From Blumeriella jaapii (lineage: Eukaryota > Ascomycota > Leotiomycetes > Helotiales > Drepanopezizaceae), in NCBI GenBank assembly GCA_009599575.1, contig VWND01000069.1, positions 434,001 through 498,000 of the forward strand: a stretch of 64,000 bases of DNA, written 5' to 3'. The translations under genes were made by a program, and so were the position numbers. The notes under the pieces were generated by a model that did not search any database, was not told the origin of the DNA, and worked only from the letters and a program-made list of their open reading frames with translations. Shown in pieces: positions 33,755-44,512 of the stretch. Numbering within the stretch: position 1 is the stretch's first letter; the number at the start of each line of letters is the position of its first letter.

Positions 33755-35952
33755 ATGATGGCCTCGCAGTCACTGCCATCGCCATGTCTGCGCTCTCGAT
33801 TTCTGTGCGTTGCTGACGCTGCCGCGAACGATTTGTCCCAAGCCGCACCCCTCCCTCGGCGGTCCAGCTTCGAGCAATTCTGTCAGCAGGTCTCTGGAGG
33901 GAGCATCGGCGCTTGGGAGATGGCTCAGATCATAACCTTATGCTCGGTCCTACCCGGCCTTTGGTGGCTTCGAAGCCGGCGGAGAATATCGGCATCTGTC
34001 ATCGCCGAGTCATCACAGGACGAATCGAAGAACGGACACAGCATCGTCGAGGCTCATGGCAAGTCTTGTGCTCTTGCATGCTGGGGAGGAGCTGTTGTTG
34101 ACTGCTGCCAGATGCCGACATTACGGACCCAGGGCTTCTCAAGAAGCACTCGGAACTGAGATCGTATACCACACGCCGGTTCACGTATCCGAAGCTTCGA
34201 ATCTTCTATCGCAATCATCCACAAGCAGACAAACTCCCTACCGACCCTGCGCCGCTCCCCCTTCTTGTGTGCATCCACGGCCTCGGCGGATCAGTGGCCC
34301 AATTTCATCCACTCTTGACAAGCCTTGTCAACTTAGCACCATGTCTTGCCGTAGACTTGCCCGGTTGCGGTCTCTCCGAGTTCGAGCCAGAGGCTTGGGG
34401 TGCATACACAACCGAAGCATTGGCGGAGTTGCTCGAGGTGGTCATCGAAGACTACAGACAGAAGACACAGGGGGTGGTCCTTATCGGGCACAGCATGGGG
34501 GCGTCCCTGGCGGCGATGCTCGCATCTACTGCCACTGCCCACCCTTTCTCCGAGCATGTGGTTGGGGTCGTGGGAATATGCCCCAAGGCCGACCCTCCGG
34601 CAGAAGAACAAGTGGCAGCTATCAGAAAGCTCCTCTGGGTACCAGGCCCCATCTTCAACCTCTGGCGACGATGGGATCGCCGCGGGGGAGCGGAAAGCGC
34701 CAGTGTCCATCGATTTGTGGGAGCCGATGCCGATGAAGAGACCAAGCGACTCCAGTATCGCTTCAACGAACAAAGCCGGACTCCGGTCTGGAGGCGCATG
34801 GCCAATGGCACACTACCAGTGTTCGAGAACCATGTAGCGAAAGGGGGGCTTCCTGGGAGGAGAACCTGGGCTGGCCTCGAGGTGCCCGTGTTACTTGTAG
34901 CGGGAGAAGCCGACCACATCACCAAATCGAGCGAGATTGAAAAGATTGCCGGCTTCATGGGGAAATCACATCCTGTTCACACCGAGGTCCGCGATGGTAG
35001 CCATGCTGCTGTCGAAACAGCAGTCTCAGTGGATGCGGCAAGTGAGCAACGAAACGAGCTTGGAGGGCGAATGGAAGATCTGGAAGAGACCACAACAGCA
35101 AGCGAGGATGCACATGAAAACCCTTCGACGCCAACGGACGAGCCCTCAGTCATCCCTCCCCAATGCTCCAAGCCAAGGAAAGTTCTCAAGACCACGGTCC
35201 TCCCAGCGCCTGCATCGCACGCCCTCTTGTATCAACCGGCTACCGTGAGAATTCTGGCGGGCCTCGTATCGGACTTTCTTCAAACTCAAGTCTCGCCACG
35301 TCTCTCGCTAGGCTGGCAATTGCAATTCTTGTCTACGTCTGGGAAATGGGACGTCAAGAACTTGGAGAAGTGGAAAAAGGTTACTCCCGTCTCTGAACCA
35401 ATTGGTGGTGTCTTTCGGGCCATGAAGACTTTGCGAGAGGTTGACGAGACTCACTGCCCCGAAGTCTTTGTGAAGGACTGGGGATCTCAGATCAAGGATA
35501 TCGTGGACATTTCCCACGAGAGTCCTGTTTACGATCCGCGAGGTCTAGAGAATGGTGGCGTCCATTATCACAAGTTCCCGACCGTGTCTAAGGTGGGTTT
35601 TTGGTTGCTAGTCGCGCGAACAAGCACTGACTCTCAGATGCAGATCCCTCCCACTGACGAGGAGGTTGCAGCCTTCACTACGGTTGTTGATCGCCTACGC
35701 GAAGAGCAAAGGGCGAGAGCAGAAACAGAAGGCTGGACAGAAGACCATTACATCGGCGTTCACTGCCACTACGGTTTCAATCGCACCGGCTACTTCCTGG
35801 TATGTTACCTTGTTGAGCGGCTGGGGTACGATGTCCAAGTGGCCATCAACGAATTCGCCCGCCAGCGGCCCAAGGGCATCAAGCACGTTCATTTCAGGGA
35901 TCGGTTGTTCCTGAAGTTCTGCCGCGGCTTGAAGAGAGCTCCCACGTTGTGA
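33755..35952 (+). CDS. Alpha/beta hydrolase fused to a CX5R (capping-enzyme-like) phosphatase domain
   Basis: Three exons (33755-34058, 34112-35592, 35638-35952) give about 699 residues. Residues about 150-400 are an alpha/beta hydrolase: oxyanion loop HGLGGS, nucleophile elbow GHSMG (Ser229), acid region GEADHI, and His in DGSHA. A linker of about 80 polar residues follows. The C-terminal domain ends in VHCHYGFNRTGYFLVCYLVE, the HCx5R phosphatase loop (Cys about 638), followed by INEFARQRPKGIKHVHFRDRL. That arrangement is close to the metazoan capping enzyme/DUSP11 RNA triphosphatase group rather than ordinary dual-specificity phosphatases. The first intron is GC-AG with donor GCAAGT (34059-34111); the second is 45 bp. 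The start (33755 or 33758) is uncertain; a hydrophobic segment precedes the first intron. Confidence 0.8.
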
Positions 35953-36796
35953 AAAGATGCTGGCGAGGAGTGTACGAACAGACGCTATATGATAACAGGT
36001 CGCGGCGCGGGATTGGGCAACAGAAGCGGTGTTTTTTTCGGCTTGTTCTCTGGGATTGACCGGTCACTCTGCCAAGTACTCGGGCTCAGTTGTCTCTCGG
36101 GTTCTGGGACTGGGTGTTGTAATCTCTGGCTATCTCGGGAGCTGGGAGTTGGAGACGGTGTTTGGACAGTCTATATCCCCATCAGTTACGGCCAAGTAGA
36201 ACCTGTTTCGGCCCCGTTCTTCCGCTGTTACGCGGCCGCGGAACATGTCTTATCGTAGCCTTGATGAGTTTCCTTTCATGAAAGCATTCTCCCATACCGT
36301 CGCCAGAATGGAATTCTCAGGCTCGGCTATTGCGACGTGCTCGCCACCGTGAAGCCCAGACTTTACTACCATGGGCTCTCCGCAGTCACCACATCTTTGC
36401 TGCTCCAGAAATCCGGGACGGGCTCTTCAATTGGGGAGTCTTGGAACATGAAGTCCCGTTTGTGATGAGATTCTCTGGGGATGGAGATTGCTCACGGTTC
36501 ATAACCGCTGCCACCCAGTTTCACCCAATTAGAAGACACGGTTTGTGGATATGGTTTAATTGCCTTTTCTAGCCTCGTCCCGCCGACAGCCCAGCATCCT
36601 CGTAGTGCTGCGAGCGCCGTCACCAACAACAGTCGAGAACTCGGGATTTCACGCTGCAAAGAATTCGTCGCGATTCGAGTTGGTTCAAACTCACGCGACG
36701 GGATCAACGCTATGGACCGCGAGAACTATTCGACCTGATTCGAGCCGTCCAAGAGCATCTTCGGCTCGGACTGTTGAGTCAAGAGTCGGCCCTGAG
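35953..36796. other. Intergenic
   Basis: No gene recognised. It includes the 3' region of the fusion gene and the promoter of the ArAE-type gene. A purely upstream extension of the latter from 36560 has no ATG in a credible context. Confidence 0.4.
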
Positions 36797-39700
36797 ATGG
36801 CTGACCAGCAGTCTCGGGATGGGAATGAAGAAGGAAGAGGAGAGTTGACATCCCAATCGACGGCGGGAGATGGAACGCGGCGTGATGCTCCGACAGGACT
36901 TCCGATGTCAGCGATGGAAGATCTGGCCACCAGGTCGAGCACGAAAGCTGAGGGCGAAGTGAAGGGGGAGAAGAAGCCATCGAGGATCAAGAGGTTATGG
37001 GGAAAGCTGGAGCTGGACGTAGGGACGGTGCTCATGATGTTCAAGTGAGTGTCCTTGTCCCTGCGTGGGAGGCCAGAAGAAGGAGTGGATGTTGACTACA
37101 TGTAGGGGATCAGTCGCGCCCACAATTGGTGTGTTTGCCCGTGCCTCGCGATATTGGCATTCCCTTCATGGCTATGTTGGGAGAACGGATTGCTGATTGA
37201 AGAGATGTGTAGGCCTCGCGTTCTACCAAGCCGATTCCGTCGCGAGCACCTACTCGTCCCTGGGATATCTCATACCGATCCTGACGGTGCTATGTATCCC
37301 CATCATGCCGCGAGGGAAGTTCTTGCAGACTCTGGTGCTGAACTCGCTGGGGGTTTGCATTGCGGCGGTAGGTCTTCATGTTCTTATGTTTTGGCATCTG
37401 TCTGATGCTAACGTTCCAAGGCGATTTCGCTGCTGGGTATCTGGTCTGGGGTCCAGGCTCGGCAACACTCTACGCCTGCTGGGTCAACTGCGACCTATAA
37501 CTCCTCTCAATCCGCGTTAGTTCTCCCCAGTCTCAATGGTAACAAATGTAACATCCGCTCACGTGGATGTATGCAGCGTCTGCGCCATCTGGCTCTTTTC
37601 GAACATCTGGTTTGTCAATGTGCTCAGAGCGAAGATGCCAGCTCTTCAGTTCCCGGTCATCATGTACAGCATCTTCAGTAACGTGGCCTTCACATTTGGC
37701 CCTCTGATACCCACGGTCGGGGCTTGTCAGACGTTGGTTAAGGAGCTTTTAAAGGGCTTCTCGACGGCGTTTGCGATTTCTCTCGCGTCAATCTGTTCGT
37801 TATCCCCGTGAGCTCGAGGACGGTGATTTTCAGTAAGTCTCGCCTCTACCTCTGGTGTGTAAAGACCGATCACGAGGTGCTGATCTTGGAGACAGAACAG
37901 CAAGCAGGGTACATACAGTTGATGCGAGGCATCCTCAAAGCGCAAGGCGCCTACTTGCGAAGCTTGGAGACTAGCGATATGTTTGCAGCGTCTCCGTCGG
38001 CATCTGGCGATGGTGACGAGCAGCGCGATGAGAAGAAGCGCGGAGAAAAGAAAGACAAGAAAGACGCGTCTCATCCAGCCCAGAACGCGCAGGCCGGAAA
38101 GCTGAAAGGTCTGCTCGCCTCGCTGATCGTGCTCCACGGCAAGATGGATGGTGACATGCCATTCGCGAAACGGGAATTTGCCTGGGGCAAGCTGGACGCC
38201 CACGATCTCGCGGAGATCTTTAATTTGTTCAGGAACATTCTCATTCCGCTTAATGGCATCAGTACGATCACCGACATCTTTGAGCGCATTGCTGTGAAGA
38301 GAGGGTGGGTGTCGGTACCGGGCTCGAAAGTCCATGGGGTGGAGCCGCGAGACACAAGCTACCCGAAGGATGAAGAGGAGGAGAAGAGGGCGTGGAATGA
38401 GATTATGAAAACGCTACACGAGCCATTTGAGGTCGTCACCGCTGCTATGGACGAGGGCTTGCAGCATGCTGGTTAGCGTTAGAGCTGATTCCCCAGCCGA
38501 AAAAGAAGAAAGGCAAGGACGTTGAAGATAAAGGGGAAGAGATCAAGCCTGGGGATCCGAAGTACGCGGAGCATCTGCAAAAGAAGATGACGGATTTCTA
38601 TGCAGGACGAGGCAAGACTCTCAAAGAGTGGGCTCGGCAAAAGGGGTTGGATGAAGGGCACTTGGATGCTGCGCAGCCTTCCGAACCTGGCAGCAGAGTG
38701 GAGGTTGACGAGGAAAAGCACAGCCAGGACAAGCAGCAGCTCTACTTGATTCTCTATCTTGAAAACCTGCTCTATTCAGCCGGCTTAGCGATTCACAAGC
38801 TGGTCGAGTTCGCTGACAAGAAGGTTGCAGACGGCACAATGAAGAAGAACCGCCTTATCACACCCGGTCAGAGACGTCTGAGGAAATGGATCCTAGATAT
38901 CGGCCGCAAAGACAGTCCGCTCGATACCAACACGCCTGACTCTATGGAGGGAGGCTTGAACAGTGTCCATATGGGCTCCGGTTTCAGCCCTAGGAAGGAC
39001 CCCGAACACCTTCCAGCCAAGAACGCCTGGCAGACATTCGGGAACGGCCTCCGCGCCATCCCTCACTTCTTGGGATCTATAGAGTCGGCGTTTGGCTTTC
39101 GGGTTGCGTGCGCCACTCTCACCGTCGGCATCTTGGCGTTTTTACACGACACGCAGACGTTCTTCCTCGAGCAGCGGCTTGTGTGGGCCATGATCATCAT
39201 TGCGATTGGGATGTCGATGACGTCTGGGCAAGCCATCTTTGGCTTCTTTGGACGCATAGCTGGGACGGCGCTGGCAATGGTGTTCTCGCTTGTGATCTGG
39301 TACATTGCGGATGCTCACACGGCGGGAGTCATTGTCTTCCTTTGGCTCTTCATCTTCCTGGAGATGTACTTCTTCCTCAAATTTCCCCGGTTCATCCTGA
39401 TTTGGCTGGTGTGTATTGTGACCCAGGTCTTGATCATTGGGTATGAGCTGCAAACCAACAAGATCGGCCTTGAGGCGACCACTCGGTCGGGCCAGCCGTA
39501 CTACCCGTGAGTTCTCCACCCGTTCCGGGAACCATTCTGACGTTCTTCTAGCATCTACTTGTTGGGACCCTACCGTCTAGCCACAGTCGCAGGTGGCTCC
39601 TTCGTGGCCTTCATCTGGACCGTCTTCCCTTACCCCCTCTCGGACCGAAGCTGGCTGCGCAAAGACCTGGGCTGCACCATCTACTCTCTGGCCAAGTACT

Positions 39701-40684
39701 ACAGCGTCGTGCACTCGACCATCGGCACCAGAATGCACAACCTGGAGGGAGACATGCGCTCCAAATCCTCGCCTGGCAAACAGCTGGAGAAGGTCCGGCG
39801 TCAGATGTTCAACAAGCTGGTGTTGCTGATCCCGTCCGTGAAACAGCACGCCGACTGGCAGAGATGGGAGATTTCTATTGGGGGCGAATTTCCACGGGTA
39901 CGAGGGTCTCCTTACTCTTTCGTCCTGTTTTCTCTCGTCCTGTTTCTCTCGTCCTGTTTCTCTCGTCCTGTTTCTCTCGTCCTGTTTCTCTCGTCCTGTT
40001 TCTCTCGTCCTGTTTCTCTCGTCCTGTTTCTCTCGTCCTGTTTCTCTCGTCCTGTTTCTCTCGTCCTGTTTCTCTCGTGTTCCTTGAATGTGGATGTGAG
40101 CTGAGAACGGAACGCAACAGAAAACCTACGACGCCATCACCCACCGCGCCTCCAACCTGCTAAACTACATCTCCCTCATGTCATACGCCACCCAGACCTG
40201 GTCCGCAGATGACGGTTTCTTCTACCCCAACACGAACCCGACGCAGCGCCGCGAATGGCTGCGCAAGCTCGCGGCGCTCGTCGACTCGGTCAACCCTACC
40301 TCGCACGCCATCACATCCGTGCTGACGCTGCTCTCGGCCTCCGTCACGCAGGGCGCCGCGCTGCCGCCGTACATGCAGCTGCCGGAGAGCTTCGACCTCA
40401 ACACCCGGCTGGAGAAGCTGGACCGCGGCATCTTGGGCATCCGGCACGTCGAGGAGCCGGGTTACTCGGCGTACGCGGTGCTGCAGGTGTGCAGCAGTCT
40501 GGTGGTGGGCGATCTCAGAGGGCTGGTGGAGGATGTGAAGGAGTTGGTGGGGGAGACGGATTTTTCGTTTCATTTGAGGGAGGAGGGGAAGGGGGAGGAG
40601 GGGAGTTTGGCTGGGAGTGGGGAGTGGGAGTGGGGAGTGGGGAGGAGGGTGGGAAAGGGAAGAGGGATTGAAGGGGGGTATTGA
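36797..40684 (+). CDS. ArAE/FUSC-type membrane protein (putative ER transporter), two apparent frame breaks
   Basis: Eight exons (36797-37044, 37106-37128, 37213-37367, 37421-37515, 37577-37832, 37896-39506, 39552-39897, 40121-40684) give about 1099 residues once two single-base gaps are allowed. A polar N-terminus leads into six N-terminal membrane segments (GLAFYQADSVASTYSSLGY, then LQFPVIMYSIFSNVAFTFGPL). A large soluble middle region follows, with KREFAWGKLDAHDLAEIFNLFRNI split by motif. A second membrane block lies near 39090-39480 (FGFRVACATLTVGILAF, MIIIAIGMSMTSGQAIFGFF). This is the fungal ArAE_2/FUSC layout; the substrate is unknown. Frame breaks lie at 37783-37790 (SLA to VNLF, one G missing) and 38470-38476 (HAG to LALELI, one T missing). 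Exon length 3298 is exactly two short of a multiple of three. Confidence 0.82.
39920..40078. repeat. 14-bp minisatellite inside an intron of the ArAE gene
   Basis: About eleven near-perfect copies of GTTTCTCTCGTCCT in tandem. The array occupies most of the 223-bp intron 39898-40120 (donor GTACGA, acceptor CAACAG, phase 0). Because 14 is not a multiple of three, it opens repetitive frames in all phases; these are not coding. Confidence 0.92.
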
Positions 40685-42370
40685 TGCCGTCGGAGGCTTC
40701 GTGATGTTTTCAAGATAAGATGACCTATCTATGGGACATCACCTAATAAACGTAAACTTTTGAGGGGGAAGATCGCTTCCTGTTACAGCATGGGTCGTGA
40801 TTCATTCGCATTCCAAATTCAAAGCATCTTACCAACACCAACGTTTTGGGATTGGTTTTATTTTATTTTTTTCTTCTTCTCTTTTCAGCGTAGCTAGATT
40901 TCAGGAACACCTACCTGCCTACCTCCTGTAAAAGTGCATGAGCTCGGTACTGTGCTGTACCTGCCCTGCCCTGCCCTGCCCTGCCCTGCCCTGCCCTGCC
41001 CTGCCCTGCTCTGCTCTGCTCTGCTCTGCCACTACCACTGCTGTTGGTATCACCAAGATGTGCACGCCCACAAGAGGGTTGAGACTTGCAATATCGGTTG
41101 TATGGCTGGTGTCTACATACATACTGTATGTAACCTGATATGTACAGTACAGTATGTATGTATGTATGTATGTATGTATGTATGTATGTATGTATGTATG
41201 TATGTATGTATGTATGTATGTATGTATGTATGTACAGTAGCTACAGTAAAGTACGAGATCCTGGGAACCTATGGCCCACGCAGCCACGTGACCCGTCTCC
41301 CAACACCGGCAGCTCTTCCCTGTTGCGAGACATACTGTATGTAGCTTGTTGGTAGTAGAATAGAATAGAATAGGATAGGATAGGATGGGATAGGATACTC
41401 GCGACCTGTAGTGTACTGTACTATGCTGTAGCTTTGGCGAAGGGCTGTTATGTCGATCTTGAGGCGGCGCTTTCGCCTTCGTCGTGTTGCATTGTATTGT
41501 ATTGTATTGTATTGTATTGTATTGTATTGTACCCCGTTCGAGGAGACAGACGTTCGTGCAGCGAGGCGGATCGGTGCATGCCATGGCTGGGGTTTCGGGC
41601 TGGGAGGTTGAGGTTGGGGTCATGAGGGTGGTGGCTGTGTGGATGGCTGTGTGGTGTGGTGGGATGTGAGTAAGAATGTATGTACAGTATGTGTCGATAC
41701 CGTTTACTGTTCCGTGGGGCGCGGAACCTGGTGTAAAGGGTTACTCTTTGGCTTTTTGCTACTTGACTCTGGTCTGGTCTGGGTCTGGTCTGGTCTGCTT
41801 AAGATTTCACAGGCGGGGCGAGCGAGGTGGTGGTGGTGGTGATGATGGTGGGGGGGTGGTGGGGAGTGCGCTCTCGTTGATGTTGTGGTTGATTGTAAGG
41901 TACTGTAAGATACAGATAGACAGAATACCTTTCTTTTTGTATATTTGTATGTGAAGTACTGTACAAACATATGCGTATAAGTACTGTATATACATGTGCA
42001 TACAGTACATAAAATATACAAATATACAAACATACAATACGTACTGTACAAAACAACCCCCCCCTCCACACACGTACACATGCAGTACACATACAAATAT
42101 CTCACGCCAAAAAGGAAAAACTCGGTTTGATTACAGTACGATACATTTATTATCAAACGAGGGGTTCTGATTGGTTGGTGATTTTGATTAATTAACTTGG
42201 TTGTTTATCTGTTTTCTTACTCGTTTCCTCACTTTCCTAGCCCGTTTCCTCACTCGTTTCTCGGACCATGAACACCCAAGTTTTGCGAGAAGAGCACCGA
42301 TGAAAAAGATGCAACACTGATCTGGGTGGGAGTATATGCGAAGGGAGGCTTGGCCGTACTTATTACACCA
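40685..42370. repeat. Microsatellite-rich intergenic block
   Basis: No gene supported. The tracts are: (CCTGC)n at 40960-41030, (GTAT)n at 41152-41234, TAGAA/TAGGA units at 41356-41395, (ATTGT)n at 41490-41530, and GGTCT/GGTGGT runs at 41770-41870. GTACTGTAC words are frequent. Frames reading Cys-Met-Tyr-Val repeats arise from the GTAT tract and are rejected. Confidence 0.85.
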
Positions 42371-44195
42371 AGCAAGCAAGCAAGCAAGCAAGCATCGAGC
42401 TCCAGATCCGGCCAGGGTCGGTCGATGGTACAGTTTGTACTGTACTGTACTGTATGTATGTGTGTGTGTATGTATATAGCGTCGGGTCGTGTAGCCAGAT
42501 AGTTCTTCCAGATGGAGGGTTACTACTGTACATACATACATACATACATACATACCTACCTACCTACCTAATACAGTAGGTAGATGGGTACAGTAGGTGC
42601 TGTACAGTACAGTAGATAGTCGATAGGTAAAGGTAGGTACAGTACCTAGTACAGCAGGTGACTTAAGAACCTTTTTTTTCCATTTCGATCTTCGCATCTA
42701 CATGCTCAAGAAAATCTTTAAATACATGTACAGTAGGTACTGTACATGGTCCTGGCAGACTCAGGATGAGCATCAGGAATCGAGGTGTCCAAGGAGTACT
42801 GTACTGTATAGGTATGTACAGTACAGTACAGGTAGGGTGCAAAAAGTCTCTGCGCCCCCCTTGAAGCCAAGATAGTCAGTCAAAAGTACTGTACTGTACT
42901 GTAAGAGGGCGACTCCCACCACCAACCATCACTACTACTGCCGCGTTTCTCGTTTTCCTGATCAACTAGCTCGGCATAGCAAAGCATAGCATAGCAAAGC
43001 AAAGCAAAGCATAACATAGAATAGCATAGAATAGCATAGCATAGCATAACACACCGAAACATATCACCGACACAATACCGTAACCAACAAGATAACGAAT
43101 CCCCCCCCCCCCCCCTCTCCCCCACTCCTCCTTTCCTTGTCCTTGTGCATGCGAAGAAAGAAGGGAATCTACTGTACACACTCTCCATCCGCGTCCGCCC
43201 GGCCCGCTTTTCCATACTGCCTGTCGCTTCCGCCGAAAAAGATTGTACAGTACTGTACTGTACATACAGTACAACATGAAGCCAGACCGATGGATAAGTA
43301 AGGGGATGAAGCCCACGTTTTGGTCGGGGTGGAGTTCACGATGTGTCACGTGATTATACATCCCGCCGCTATCGGATGGTTGGAGTGTCACGTGATTAAG
43401 ACGCGTGTGTTGTATTCTACTGTACAGTACATACTGTATGTAGGATTCGCGACCTCCTACAGTAATTGAGTAGCTAGTAGTCAATGCACACCTTCTAACA
43501 GTGGGTTGCCTTCCCACGATTGTGTATTCTGCGGGCACTCGAATCGTGTGGGGGAAAGCAAGTGTGTGTCCCACTGCATCCAAGTGTCTTATCTCATTCC
43601 ATCGTTCGTTTTTTGAACTTTTGCATTCTTCCTCTTCACGGTGGCGTTGTTTTTTTGGGCGTTACTGTTGGGTGGGTGATGTCCGCGGACAGGCGAAGCT
43701 ACGTAGGTAGGTAGGTAGGTAGGTATGTACAGACAGTACTTGATGTGGTTGGTTTATGCATGCAGAGAAGAAGCAGTCCCCTGGGAAGAGAGAGGACGAA
43801 GGAAGGAGAGGAGAGGAGAGGAGAGGAGAGGAAAAGGTTTTTTATTATACCATGTATATGTACATATACAGTATGTATACGAATTTTGGAGGGCTTTAAG
43901 GATTCGCTTGCTTGCTTGCTGGAAGATGGGTGCTGTACTGTAGGTAGGTATCTTACTGCCTCCCGGGACAGGAGTCTGATCTGGGACAGGAGTCTGGTCT
44001 GGGACGTGATAGAGGGGTGTTATCACGGCAGGAAGGGAATGTTCGTCTCGCCTAGGAAAAAGGGGTAGTGAGGAAGAGTCGCGGAGGCTGTTGGTGCGGA
44101 TTTCGTTGCGGGAATTTTGATTTGTTTTCATCTCGTTCTTGTGCTAGGGAGCAAGCGAGTTGTTTTCGAGTTTCTTCTTTCGCGTTTCTTCTTCA
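42371..44195. repeat. Microsatellite-rich intergenic block, continued
   Basis: (AAGC)n at 42369-42394, (CATA)n then (CCTA)n at 42528-42570, a dense set of GTACTGTAC/TACAGTAC words at 42580-42900, AGCATAGCAAAG units at 42972-43050, a C run near 43101, and (GGAGA)n at 43808-43832. Two TCACGTGA sites lie at 43346-43353 and 43388-43395. No gene is supported. Confidence 0.8.
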
Positions 44196-44512
44196 TTTCT
44201 TCTTCTTCTTTTACTTTTCTCTTCTTCCTCTCTTCTTCTTCTCTTCTCTTCTTCTCTCTTCTCTCTTCTTCTTCTCTTCTTCTTCCTCTCTTCTTCTTCT
44301 CTCTCTTCTTCTTCCTCTCTTCTTCTTCTACTCTTCCTCTCTTCTTCTTCCTCTCTTCTTCTTCCTCTCTTCTTCTTCCTCTCTTCTTCTTCCTCCTCTT
44401 CTTCTTCCTCTCTTCTTCTTCCTCTCTTCTTCTTCTTCTCTCTTCTTCTTCCTCTCTTCTTCTTTCCTCTCTTCTTCTCTCTCTTCTCCTCTTCTCCTCT
44501 TCTTCTTTTTTC
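44196..44512. repeat. Polypyrimidine (CTT/CCT) tract
   Basis: About 317 bases almost purely C and T on the plus strand, in irregular CTTCTTCTTCCTCT units with a few A interruptions. Long frames across it (poly Ser/Leu/Phe; poly Arg/Glu on the other strand) are artefacts. Confidence 0.9.
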
